Source: Marinobacter sp. CHS3-4
GTDB taxonomy: Bacteria > Pseudomonadota > Gammaproteobacteria > Pseudomonadales > Oleiphilaceae
DNA length: 64,000 bases
Assembly (NCBI RefSeq): GCF_030053415.1
Contig: NZ_JASGBJ010000001.1
Coordinates: 1,054,001-1,118,000 of the forward strand
Direction: 5' to 3'
Shown here: positions 17,804 through 25,138 of the stretch, in pieces
How positions within the stretch are numbered: the stretch's first letter is position 1
Layout of the letters: each line of letters opens with the position of its first letter
Made by a program: the position numbers and the translations under genes
Notes under the pieces: model-generated
Told to the model about the DNA's origin: nothing
The model's input: only the letters and a program-made list of their open reading frames with translations
Databases searched by the model: none

Positions 17804-18789
17804 TCAGCGGTATCGGTTGATACCAGGCAGCTTCGGAGAAGCCGATCCAGTTCGTCCGCGTCCAGTGGCTGGTCGCAGATGATTTCCACTCGGCTCTCCG
17901 TCTGCGGCGGAATCGGCGTGGTGGTGACCATTCCGTTCAGCGCATTAACCGACTGCCAGCCTTCCGTGGTGTTCACAAAGCCTTTCAGGCGCTGCCACTG
18001 CGCGTCGTGGGCCATGTCGTCCAATCGTGTAAAGTCCAGGCGGGTTGTCGGTTCTATGCGCCAGCCGCAGGAAAAATAGCCTTCGCCCGCATTGCTTGCT
18101 TGTTGCCATCCGCACTCGTTTAAATCCTGCCAGCGCTTGGCGGGTGCCTCTTGATGCTGATGGCCGTGGGGATGTGGCGCAGTGTTGCCCCCGCGAGGTC
18201 GATCCAGCCACTCGATCGGAAAATCGCCCATCGTCGTCAGGTGGACCGAATCCTCGGATGGCTGATGGAGCAAACTCCAGTCCCTGAAAGCCTGGCATTC
18301 GTCTTCCGTGCAATTGTCAGATTTATTGCCCAATAACACATCGGCCACCGCTACCTGCGCCTGAAAATTCTCGTTATTGAGAACCTTGGGTTCCTGCAGC
18401 CGCTTGGGATCAATCAGGGTAAAACAGGCTTTGACGTCCAGCACGTCGCAATAAAACTGCGATTGCAGCGTCTCCAGAATCTTGTGCGGATGACCCAGCC
18501 CGGTGGGCTCAATCAGTAGTCTGTCCGGTCGCGCCTGTTTGATCAGCATATTCAGGCCCATCTGCATGGGCAGCCCAGCCACGCAGCACATACAGCCACC
18601 GGGAACCTCCTTGATCATCGCGCCTTGCCCATCGAGCAACTGGCCATCAATGCCCACCTCCCCAAACTCGTTCACCAGCACCGCCCAGGTTTCGTCGGCC
18701 GGTTTTTTGGCCAGCAGGGTTTTAATCGCGGTGGTTTTGCCGCTGCCGAGAAAGCCAAAGATCAGATTGGTCGGGATGGGGTGGTTCAC
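17800..18789 (-). CDS. CobW/COG0523-family GTPase, probable metal chaperone
   Basis: A 329-residue GTPase with P-loop GFLGSGKTT (about 12-20), the CxCC metal motif (C66, C68, C69 in GGCMCCVAG), NKSD for guanine recognition, a His-rich linker (HPHGHQHQE) and a C-terminal CobW_C domain. COG0523 proteins deliver zinc or other metals to client proteins. The GTG at 18789, preceded by GAGG, is chosen; it leaves 19 bases to the eamA stop. It is last in the lut operon. A link to LutABC iron-sulfur proteins or to a metalloenzyme elsewhere is open, and the metal cannot be told from sequence. Confidence 0.86.
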   Translation of the reverse strand: MNHPIPTNLIFGFLGSGKTTAIKTLLAKKPADETWAVLVNEFGEVGIDGQLLDGQGAMIKEVPGGCMCCVAGLPMQMGLNMLIKQARPDRLLIEPTGLGHPHKILETLQSQFYCDVLDVKACFTLIDPKRLQEPKVLNNENFQAQVAVADVLLGNKSDNCTEDECQAFRDWSLLHQPSEDSVHLTTMGDFPIEWLDRPRGGNTAPHPHGHQHQEAPAKRWQDLNECGWQQASNAGEGYFSCGWRIEPTTRLDFTRLDDMAHDAQWQRLKGFVNTTEGWQSVNALNGMVTTTPIPPQTESRVEIICDQPLDADELDRLLRSCLVSTDTAD

Positions 18790-18808
18790 AAAGGCCTCGC
18801 GTCTATCG

Positions 18809-19723
18809 TTATCGGGCGCTGCTGCGGGAGGCCACAATGACGGCTGCCGTCAGAATCATTGCCCCGGCTACCCCGATCCAACCGAGGATTTCACCCAGAA
18901 ATACCCAGGCCAGCAGAGCCACAAACAGTGGTTCCAGCGTCACTATAATGCTGGATAAGGTGGCCGGCGTGGTTTTCATGCCGGCGAAAAAGCTCAGATA
19001 ACCGATGCAGGTAGGCACCACGCCGATGTAAACCACCATCAGCCATTGGCCGGGATTCAGGCTTGCCATGCCGTCGAAACCACCAATCAACCATACCACG
19101 GGCAACAGCACCAGGGCTGCCGTCAGAAAACAGATAAACGCGGTGGTAAACACCGGGGCGCCGGTGGAGGAATAGCGGCTGGTCAGGGTGAAACCGGCGT
19201 ACACGAAGGCCGCCAGAACCGCCATCAGAATCCCGCCCAGGCGCAGGGTGCCTGCGCTGTCCATGTCGCTGACCACCAGCATGGCAGTACCGGCAATGGC
19301 AGCGATCAGCGCGATGATGGTGGTCAGATTGGGTTTTTCACCCAGCAGCGGGGCCGCCATGATTGCCACCAGCACCGGTGCCAGGCACAGGGCAATCAGG
19401 GTGGCAATGCCGGCGCCGGTCAGGTCCACCGCCAGCAGGTAGCTGCCCTGGTAAAAGGCCTGGAAAACGCCAAGCGCCAGAAGCGGCAGCAGGGCTTTCC
19501 CGGACAACCGGGCGCCAGGACGGTTTTCGGCGCGTGCCACGCGATACTCGGCGGCCTGCTCCCTCACCATCAACGCAAAGAAAAACGGCAGGGCCACCAC
19601 CAGACGCAGGAAGCCCAGGGAAATGGCCTGCAGGTCAGATCCCTCAAACAGAAACTTTGCGACGATGCCGGTCGTGGCCCAGAGCAGAGCCGCCAGGGCA
19701 ATTAGTAGGGCGCCTTGAATCAT
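18809..19723 (-). CDS. EamA/DMT-family membrane transporter
   Basis: A 304-residue protein with about ten TM helices arranged as two EamA repeats. It has the typical start (ALLWATTGIVAKFLFEGSDL) and a second-repeat motif FAGMKTTPATLSSIIVTLEP followed by FLGEILGWIGVAGA. Drug/metabolite transporters of this family export amino acids, metabolites or drugs across the inner membrane. The start overlaps lutC by four bases. The operon has no recognisable lactate permease, so this carrier may serve the lactate pathway, but direction and substrate are unknown. Confidence 0.88.
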   Translation of the reverse strand: MIQGALLIALAALLWATTGIVAKFLFEGSDLQAISLGFLRLVVALPFFFALMVREQAAEYRVARAENRPGARLSGKALLPLLALGVFQAFYQGSYLLAVDLTGAGIATLIALCLAPVLVAIMAAPLLGEKPNLTTIIALIAAIAGTAMLVVSDMDSAGTLRLGGILMAVLAAFVYAGFTLTSRYSSTGAPVFTTAFICFLTAALVLLPVVWLIGGFDGMASLNPGQWLMVVYIGVVPTCIGYLSFFAGMKTTPATLSSIIVTLEPLFVALLAWVFLGEILGWIGVAGAMILTAAVIVASRSSAR

Positions 19724-20379
19724 TCGATAACCAGCACGATGAGTTCTTTCGGGCCGTGTACGCCGTAGGCCAGGGTCTGCTCGATGTCCGCCGTTTTAGA
19801 GGGGCCAGACACCAGCAACGCATTGGTGGGCATGCCGTTGCGCCAGTTTTGCTTCTGCATCGCCTCATGAAAGGTGCTGTAAAGCTCGCTGGCATAGAGC
19901 ACGGCCACGTGAATCGGTGGCACCAGGCTCATCAGGCGGGGTTCGTCACTGGAGGGCCAGAGAATCAGTGTGCCGGTCTCGGCAATACCGCCACGGGTAG
20001 AGGTAATGCCCACATCGACAGTACTGAACAGCTCTTCCTGCCATTGCTCAATGGCCTTGTCGTAGACCCGTACTTCGGGGAAGTCGTCACGGGCGGCCGC
20101 AGCCTGAGTGACACGATGGCCGACTTCGGTGCCGTTGGACGCCAGCAGGCTCTGGACGCCGCGCGCAGCCATCAGCTCGATCAGTTTTTCGATCCAGTCC
20201 ATCTCTGTGGTGCGATGAACCTCGGCATGCACAGACTCTATGGTTTTCTGAAACAGGCCCAGTTTCTCGGCGGTCGACCAGTCCGGGCGCTTCAGCACAG
20301 AGAAATCACAGGCCGGTGCCCTCAGTTCACCGCCGGACCGGTTGCGCAATCGTTGCAGAATGGTGTCACGGGAACTCAC
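19720..20379 (-). CDS. lutC: Lactate utilization protein LutC (LUD domain)
   Basis: A 219-residue LUD-domain protein (about residues 40-219) with the family pieces GITSTRGGIAETGTLILWPS and VSGPSKTADIEQTLAYGVHG. LutC is the third part of the LutABC complex that oxidises L-lactate to pyruvate (established in Bacillus and Shewanella). I chose the GTG at 20379, which follows AAGGAG and overlaps the lutB stop (GTGA). The longer ATG reading at 20553 would overlap lutB by nearly 180 bases. Confidence 0.9.
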   Translation of the reverse strand: MSSRDTILQRLRNRSGGELRAPACDFSVLKRPDWSTAEKLGLFQKTIESVHAEVHRTTEMDWIEKLIELMAARGVQSLLASNGTEVGHRVTQAAAARDDFPEVRVYDKAIEQWQEELFSTVDVGITSTRGGIAETGTLILWPSSDEPRLMSLVPPIHVAVLYASELYSTFHEAMQKQNWRNGMPTNALLVSGPSKTADIEQTLAYGVHGPKELIVLVIE

Positions 20380-21815
20380 GTGTTGCGCTCCTTCATCCGC
20401 TGATGGAGGGTTTTCGGGGCCAGTTTCGGCGCCGTTCGGTATTTGGTCCAGGCACCCAGGTTGCCCGGCTGCAACTTGTGGAATTTCGCCGCCATGCCGG
20501 TGCCCATGCGGTAAAGGCCGGGTTTCGCGTGCATAAAGCTCCAGCCTTTCCACACCATCGCTTCCAGCGAGTTTCGCTTGGCTCCGTGGCCGCGAACTTT
20601 AGCCGGGTGCAGCTTGTCGCCGTCCACCGATTCCTGCCGCAGACGTACCAGCAGGTCCGGAATCGGGATTTTCACCGGGCAGACTTCTCCACAGGCACCA
20701 CACAGGCTGGAGGCCGAGGGCAAATGCCGGCCTTCGTCCAAACCAATCAGGTGGGGCATCAGAATTTTGCCAATCGGCCCGGGGTAAGTGGTGCCGTAGG
20801 TGTGCCCGCCCACGCGGGTATACACCGGGCAATGGTTCATGCAGGCGCCGCAGCGAATGCACTTCAGCGTGTCCAGCAGTTCGTCGTCCTGAAAGATGGA
20901 CGACCGGCCGTTGTCCACAAGCACCACGTGCACTTCTTCCGGCCCATCCAGCTCGTCGGGCTTTCGGGGCCCGGAAATCATGTTGAAGTAGGTGGTGATG
21001 TGCTGGCCAGTGGCGGACCGGGTCAACAACGCCAACAAGCCGGTGACGTCTTCCAGATTGGGCACCACTTTTTCGATGCCGGTCACTGCAATATGGCAGG
21101 GCGGCACGGTGGTGGTCATGCGGCCATTGCCTTCGTTCTCGACCAGGCACAGGGTGCCGGTTTCAGCCACCGCGAAATTCACACCCGACACCCCCACATC
21201 TGCGTTGCGAAATTTTTCACGCAGTTGCAAACGGGCGCTGGCGGTCAGGTATTCCACATCGTGGGATAGATCCGTGCCGGTTTTGTCGTGCAGCAGCTGC
21301 GAAATTTCATCGGTGTTTTTGTGGATCGCCGGCATGATGATGTGCGATGGCGTCTCTTCGGCCAGCTGAACAATGTACTCGCCCAGGTCTGACTCTAGCG
21401 CATCGATACCATGCTCCTGCAGGTAATGGTTCAGCTCCATTTCCTCAGAGACCATGGACTTGCCTTTGATAACGCTCTTGGCGTCGCGGGCCACGCAGAT
21501 GTCGCGGACGATTTTGCACGCCTCGTCGGCGTCCACCGCCCAGTGCACCTTGATGCCATTTTCCGTGAGTTTGGCTTCCAGTTGTTCCAGCAGGTCCGGC
21601 AGGTTGGCCAGGGCTCGCATGCGGATGTTGCTGCCCAGATCGCGGAGCGTTTCCAGGTCCCAGCCTTCAAACGCGGATTTTCGCTTGGTCATCAACCCGT
21701 CCATCGCCTTGCGGAAGTTCTGGCGAATTTTGGGGTTGTGAATGGCGGCCTGAGCCCGGGGATGAAACTCTTTTACATCAATATGGTGGGCGGAAGCGTG
21801 GGCATGGTCGCTCAT
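20376..21815 (-). CDS. lutB: Lactate utilization iron-sulfur protein LutB
   Basis: A 479-residue protein: an N-terminal LUD domain (about 70-300, with VSGVNFAVAETGTLCLVENE), then two 4Fe-4S motifs (CIRCGACMNHCP and CGACGEVCP, about 325-390). This is LutB/LldF, the electron-carrying subunit of the L-lactate oxidising complex. One base separates it from lutA upstream and it overlaps lutC downstream, so the three are tightly coupled. The operon has no adjacent FadR/LldR-type regulator. Confidence 0.93.
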   Translation of the reverse strand: MSDHAHASAHHIDVKEFHPRAQAAIHNPKIRQNFRKAMDGLMTKRKSAFEGWDLETLRDLGSNIRMRALANLPDLLEQLEAKLTENGIKVHWAVDADEACKIVRDICVARDAKSVIKGKSMVSEEMELNHYLQEHGIDALESDLGEYIVQLAEETPSHIIMPAIHKNTDEISQLLHDKTGTDLSHDVEYLTASARLQLREKFRNADVGVSGVNFAVAETGTLCLVENEGNGRMTTTVPPCHIAVTGIEKVVPNLEDVTGLLALLTRSATGQHITTYFNMISGPRKPDELDGPEEVHVVLVDNGRSSIFQDDELLDTLKCIRCGACMNHCPVYTRVGGHTYGTTYPGPIGKILMPHLIGLDEGRHLPSASSLCGACGEVCPVKIPIPDLLVRLRQESVDGDKLHPAKVRGHGAKRNSLEAMVWKGWSFMHAKPGLYRMGTGMAAKFHKLQPGNLGAWTKYRTAPKLAPKTLHQRMKERNT

Positions 21816-21816
21816 G

Positions 21817-22593
21817 TTATGCCTCCCCGTTGCCGTCGTTCGTGCGTTGCCACAGAAAGCTCAGAATGTGCTGGCCCTTCATGGGTTGCTGGTTTTTCTC
21901 GGCGTAGCCATCGATGTTCATCAGGCAGCCGCAGTCGGTGGTCACGAATTCCCTGGCACCGGTATTCACCAGGGTATCGACCTTTTCGCTGACCATGGCG
22001 CTGGAGATTTCCGGGTGACGCACGGCGAACGTGCCGCCGAACCCGCAGCATTCTTCTGCCCGCACCTGTTCAACCAGTTCAACGTTGTCCAGCTGGCCCA
22101 ACAAAGCCGGGCCCACCGTGGCCACGCCCATTTCCCGCCGTGCGGAGCAGGACGTGTGCATGGCCACGGTGGCTGGCTTACCCAGGTCTTTCAGCTTAAT
22201 ATGGCAAACGTTTAGTAGAAAATCCGTCAGTTCCCACACTCGGCCGGCCACTTCGGCGGCACGCACGTCGTCGGGGGTATCTTTGAACAAATCCGGGTAG
22301 TGCTTTCGCATCATGCCGCCGCAGGAACCGGAGGGCACCACAATGGGCCAGTCCTCGGGGAACAGATTCAGTTGCGATCGTGCCACTGCCCGGGCCTGAT
22401 CGTGGTAGCCGGATGTGTAGGCGGGCTGGCCACAGCAGGTCTGGTCTTCCGGGAAGATTACCTCGATGCCTTCACGCTCCAGCAGCTGAATGCCCGCCAT
22501 GCCCGCATCCGGGTAAAACAGGTCAATCAGGCACGTGCCGTAGAAATAGACTTTGGACGGTTTTGGGGGGTAAACCTTGATCGGATCCGCCAT
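21817..22593 (-). CDS. lutA: Lactate utilization protein LutA (cysteine-rich CCG domains)
   Basis: A 258-residue protein with two CCG-type cysteine-rich domains of the heterodisulfide reductase kind: DQTCCGQPAYTSGY and SGSCGGMM in the first half, ECCGFGGTFAVRHPE and TTDCGCLMNIDG in the second. These domains bind iron-sulfur clusters. It is the first gene of the lut operon and the LldE homologue. The start is the ATG at 22593. Confidence 0.93.
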   Translation of the reverse strand: MADPIKVYPPKPSKVYFYGTCLIDLFYPDAGMAGIQLLEREGIEVIFPEDQTCCGQPAYTSGYHDQARAVARSQLNLFPEDWPIVVPSGSCGGMMRKHYPDLFKDTPDDVRAAEVAGRVWELTDFLLNVCHIKLKDLGKPATVAMHTSCSARREMGVATVGPALLGQLDNVELVEQVRAEECCGFGGTFAVRHPEISSAMVSEKVDTLVNTGAREFVTTDCGCLMNIDGYAEKNQQPMKGQHILSFLWQRTNDGNGEA

Positions 22594-22693
22594 TGCGCTG
22601 CCATTCAGATTATCGGAATTAGTGGAAGCAATGGGGCAATAATAGGGTGGTGACGGCCTGCTTGCCAGCCGACTTTAGGTGCAGAACATCCAT

Positions 22694-22714
22694 GAGGGAG
22701 CAGGGCGCTCCCAC
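22694..22714. repeat. Small hairpin upstream of lutA (possible REP)
   Basis: GGGAGC and GCTCCC arms enclose a short loop in the 161-base gap between lutA and comEA. Read on the minus strand it begins TGTGGGAGC, which resembles REP elements of pseudomonads. It could also be a terminator for comEA transcription, but no T-run follows. Confidence 0.35.
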
Positions 22715-22754
22715 AGATTACAGCAATCGTTGCAACAAGAGTGACAACGGCTGT

Positions 22755-23024
22755 TTATTCAACCGACAGGCGGTCTGCGTTCTTCTGAATGGTTTTTGCG
22801 CCAATGCCCTTAACCTTTGACAGGTCCTCGGAAGTCGCAAACGGACCGTTCTCGGTGCGGTAGGCGACAATCGCCTTGGCTTTGGTTTCGCCAACGCCGT
22901 TCAGGCTGGCAAGGGTTTCAACGGTGGCGGTGTTGATGTTGATTACCGCAGGTTCGGCGTGGCTGAAGCCGGACAGCAGGCTGAATACCAGCAGCAAGAC
23001 GGCAATAAGCGGGGCACGATTCAT
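22755..23024 (-). CDS. comEA: ComEA-like helix-hairpin-helix protein
   Basis: An 89-residue protein with a signal peptide (cleavage near SGFSHA-EP) and one ComEA domain of two helix-hairpin-helix motifs (ININTATVETLASLNGVGET and SKVKGIGAKTIQKN). It binds DNA in the periplasm and helps DNA uptake where a competence system exists; the short ComEA-only form is normal in gammaproteobacteria. The ATG at 23024 follows GGAG. A CsrB-like RNA runs toward it from 23333 and might form its leader. Confidence 0.88.
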   Translation of the reverse strand: MNRAPLIAVLLLVFSLLSGFSHAEPAVININTATVETLASLNGVGETKAKAIVAYRTENGPFATSEDLSKVKGIGAKTIQKNADRLSVE

Positions 23025-23107
23025 AGAGGAAGCTCCAAAAGTTAACAAGGTCAAAACACGGTTGATGATCGTGTCAGGCTTGAAAAGCGCGGAGCTGGTC
23101 TGGTCAG

Positions 23108-23333
23108 TCTGAAAAGCGCGGTGGAGGGGCGGGGAGTGCACGGAGCCCGGAGCACATTCCATGTGAACCAAAGCCCGTGGCTGACCCCTTGCCTGATCCT
23201 TCAGGCTACGGCACATCCTGTGCGTATCGTCCCTGTCGTTCTTCCCTGGGCTCTAATTCCCTGAGCCTTCCTCCAAATCCCTGGAGGTATCTTCCCTGAG
23301 CCAGCATTCCTTGCTGACTGCTCATCCCTGACA
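23108..23333 (-). ncRNA. CsrB/RsmZ-like CsrA-sequestering small RNA (candidate)
   Basis: Read on the minus strand from about 23333, the transcript carries some twelve GGA motifs, many in hairpin loops. Examples are CAGC-aaGGAat-GCTG, CCTCC-AGGGATT-TGGAGG, GGCTC-AGGGAATTA-GAGCC, GCAC-AGGAT-GTGC, GCCTGA-AGGA-TCAGGC and CACAT-GGA-ATGTG. Repeated A(N)GGA in loops is the hallmark of RNAs that titrate CsrA/RsmA. A TAGAAT -10 element (23345-23340) and a GacA-type box centred 65 bases upstream of the predicted start support a real promoter. A long stem (GGGG-CACGG paired with CCGTG-CCCC) ends near 23131; the 3' end is uncertain because no strong T-run follows. It may instead be a CsrA-controlled leader of comEA. 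Confidence 0.78.
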
Positions 23334-23339
23334 ATTGCC

Positions 23340-23406
23340 ATTCTACGTTCACCCAAAATTACAGAAATCGGACATACGCTCCCAGGTTTGTGAGACATCT
23401 CTTACG
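23340..23406 (-). promoter_or_regulatory. GacA/UvrY-type box and -10 element for the small RNA
   Basis: On the minus strand, CGTAAGAGATGTCTCACA at 23406-23389 matches the GacA upstream activating sequence TGTAAG-N2-AT-N2-CTTACA at 10 of the 14 fixed positions or better, with dyad symmetry. It lies about 65 bases before the predicted start at 23333. A -10-like TAGAAT lies at 23345-23340. The layout is that of Pseudomonas rsmY/rsmZ promoters. Confidence 0.72.
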
Positions 23407-23478
23407 ACTCTGTAATCATTGTGGAAGCCAGAAAATGAACCGCAATTCAGTGTTTTGCGCCCCTTTCAGGCGCGCGAT

Positions 23479-23527
23479 GGCACCAGAAAGGAGCGCTTTG
23501 ACAATCGGCGTGCACTGCGCAAGTGCA
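23479..23527 (+). promoter_or_regulatory. Two NtrC-like enhancer sites upstream of urtA
   Basis: TGCACT-GCGCA-AGTGCA at 23511-23527 is a perfect 6-5-6 dyad matching the NtrC consensus TGCACY-N5-RGTGCA. A weaker partner, GGCACC-AGAAA-GGAGCG, lies at 23479-23495. The centres are 32 bp apart, three helical turns, as at E. coli glnA. Together with the sigma-54-type promoter at 23635 this points to nitrogen-limitation control of the urea genes. Confidence 0.7.
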
Positions 23528-23634
23528 ATTCATCGAAAAACAAGGGCGCCCGCACTGAAATAAGGCAGTAAGTGTGTGTAACTGATGTTGTAGAGGCTAC
23601 ATAAGGCACTGAAAAGTAAATAATAAATTGGCCT

Positions 23635-23651
23635 TTGGAACGTCTGATGCA
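23635..23651 (+). promoter_or_regulatory. Sigma-54-type promoter of the urt-ure cluster
   Basis: TTGGAACG-TCTG-ATGCA fits the RpoN consensus YTGGCACG-N4-TTGCW with two mismatches and correct GG-N10-GC spacing (GG at 23637-23638, GC at 23649-23650). Transcription would start near 23661, about 60 bases before the urtA ATG. Confidence 0.68.
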
Positions 23652-23722
23652 GTGCCTGCAACGCGCAACCAAAACCGCGACAACCAAATGGTATTTGGCA
23701 CTCACAAAAAAGGACGCACACG

Positions 23723-25033
23723 ATGACGATCAAGAAACACGTGAAACTTGGACTCTCTGCCCTCGCTCTCTCTATCTCACTGAACTCCGTTGCAGCTGAA
23801 GACCCGATCAAGGTCGGTATTCTTCACTCGCTGTCCGGCACCATGGCTATTAGTGAAACCGTTCTGAAAGACACCGTTGAAATGCTGATCGAAAAGCAGA
23901 ACGCCGAAGGCGGTGTGCTGGGTCGTGAGCTGGAAGCGGTTGTGGTCGATCCGGCTTCTGACTGGCCGCTGTTTGCCGAGAAAGCGCGCGAGCTGCTGGC
24001 AAAAGAAAAAGTGGACGTTATTTTCGGTAACTGGACGTCCGTATCCCGTAAGTCGGTTCTGCCGGTGATTGAAGAGCTGAACGGCCTGCTGTTCTATCCG
24101 GTTCAGTACGAAGGTGAAGAATCGTCTGAAAACGTTTTCTACACCGGTGCAGCGCCCAATACCCAGGCGATCCCTGCGGTTAACTATCTGATGAACAACA
24201 TCGGCGTAGAGCGTTGGGTTCTGGCTGGTACTGACTACGTCTACCCGCGTACGACCAACAAGATCCTTGAGACCTACCTGATGGATCAGGGCGTTGCCAA
24301 GGAAGACATCATGATCAACTACACGCCGTTCGGTCACTCTGACTGGCAGAACATCGTGTCTGACATCAAGAGCTTCGGTTCTGCTGGCAAGAAGACCGCC
24401 GTGGTGTCCACCATCAACGGCGATGCCAACGTACCTTTCTATCGTGAACTCGGTAACCAGGGCATCTCAGCCTCTGATATCCCAGTTGTTGCTTTCTCTG
24501 TCGGTGAGCAGGAACTGTCTGGTATCGACACTGGCCCGCTGGTAGGTCACCTGGCCGCGTGGAACTACTTCATGAGCGTGGACAACGACGCCAACTACGA
24601 CTTCATCGACCAGTGGATTGAATACACCGGCGACGAAGAAGCCGTGACCAACGACCCGATGGAAGCGCACTACATTGGCTTCAACATGTGGGTAGAAGCG
24701 GTCAAGAAAGCCGGAACCACAGAAGTCGATGCGGTTAAGGATGCCATCATCGGCGTTAGCGTTCCGAACCTGACTGGCGGCTACTCGTCCATGATGCCGA
24801 ACCACCACATCACCAAGCCGGTGCTGATCGGTGAGATTCAGGACAATGGCCAGTTCTCGGTTGTTTGGGAAACTTCTGGCCTGGTTGCCGGTGATGCGTG
24901 GTCTGACTACCTGCCGGGTTCGCGGGACATGATCGCTGACTGGCGCAAGCCGCTGTTCTGCGGAACGTTCAACGTCAAAACCGGCAAGTGTGGTGCGTCT
25001 GCCGGTGAGATGGCTGCTGAAGACGCGGAATAA
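23723..25033 (+). CDS. urtA: Urea ABC transporter substrate-binding protein UrtA
   Basis: A 436-residue periplasmic protein with a signal peptide (cleavage near SVAA-ED). Its type-I binding fold is of the amide/urea class: KVGILHSLSGTMAISETVLK, VIFGNWTSVSRKSVLPVIEE, LLFYPVQYEGEESS and the GHLAAWNYFMS stretch typical of UrtA. It captures urea for the UrtBCDE importer. It is the first gene of the urea cluster, with a long upstream region holding NtrC-like and sigma-54-type signals. A strong hairpin follows the gene, which would allow it to be made in excess over the permease. Confidence 0.94.
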   Translation: MTIKKHVKLGLSALALSISLNSVAAEDPIKVGILHSLSGTMAISETVLKDTVEMLIEKQNAEGGVLGRELEAVVVDPASDWPLFAEKARELLAKEKVDVIFGNWTSVSRKSVLPVIEELNGLLFYPVQYEGEESSENVFYTGAAPNTQAIPAVNYLMNNIGVERWVLAGTDYVYPRTTNKILETYLMDQGVAKEDIMINYTPFGHSDWQNIVSDIKSFGSAGKKTAVVSTINGDANVPFYRELGNQGISASDIPVVAFSVGEQELSGIDTGPLVGHLAAWNYFMSVDNDANYDFIDQWIEYTGDEEAVTNDPMEAHYIGFNMWVEAVKKAGTTEVDAVKDAIIGVSVPNLTGGYSSMMPNHHITKPVLIGEIQDNGQFSVVWETSGLVAGDAWSDYLPGSRDMIADWRKPLFCGTFNVKTGKCGASAGEMAAEDAE

Positions 25034-25065
25034 GCAATACGCGTAGCAGTAAGACTGTAACCCGT

Positions 25066-25100
25066 CATGGTCGGCAGCAGGGAATGCGCTGCCGGCCATG
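25066..25100 (+). promoter_or_regulatory. Intercistronic hairpin between urtA and urtB
   Basis: Thirteen-base arms (25066-25078 and 25088-25100, one U-G wobble) enclose a 9-base loop 32 bases after urtA. No T-run follows, so it is more likely an mRNA stabiliser or partial attenuator than a full stop. Such hairpins are common after binding-protein genes. Confidence 0.65.
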
Positions 25101-25138
25101 GCGGCCCCGCAACAAGTTTCAACCGACAGGACATCAAC

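Noticed and set aside
19046-19705. 219-codon plus-strand frame rich in Gln and Gly
   Set aside because: Antisense to the EamA transporter; low-complexity shadow.
23201-23398. Possible 65-residue protein on the minus strand
   Set aside because: Its sequence is the GGA-hairpin RNA region read as codons; composition is unlike the neighbouring proteins and the RNA signals explain the region better.
23691-23722. TTGGCACTCAC as the sigma-54 -24 element of urtA
   Set aside because: No GC at the -12 position; the element at 23635 has proper spacing.
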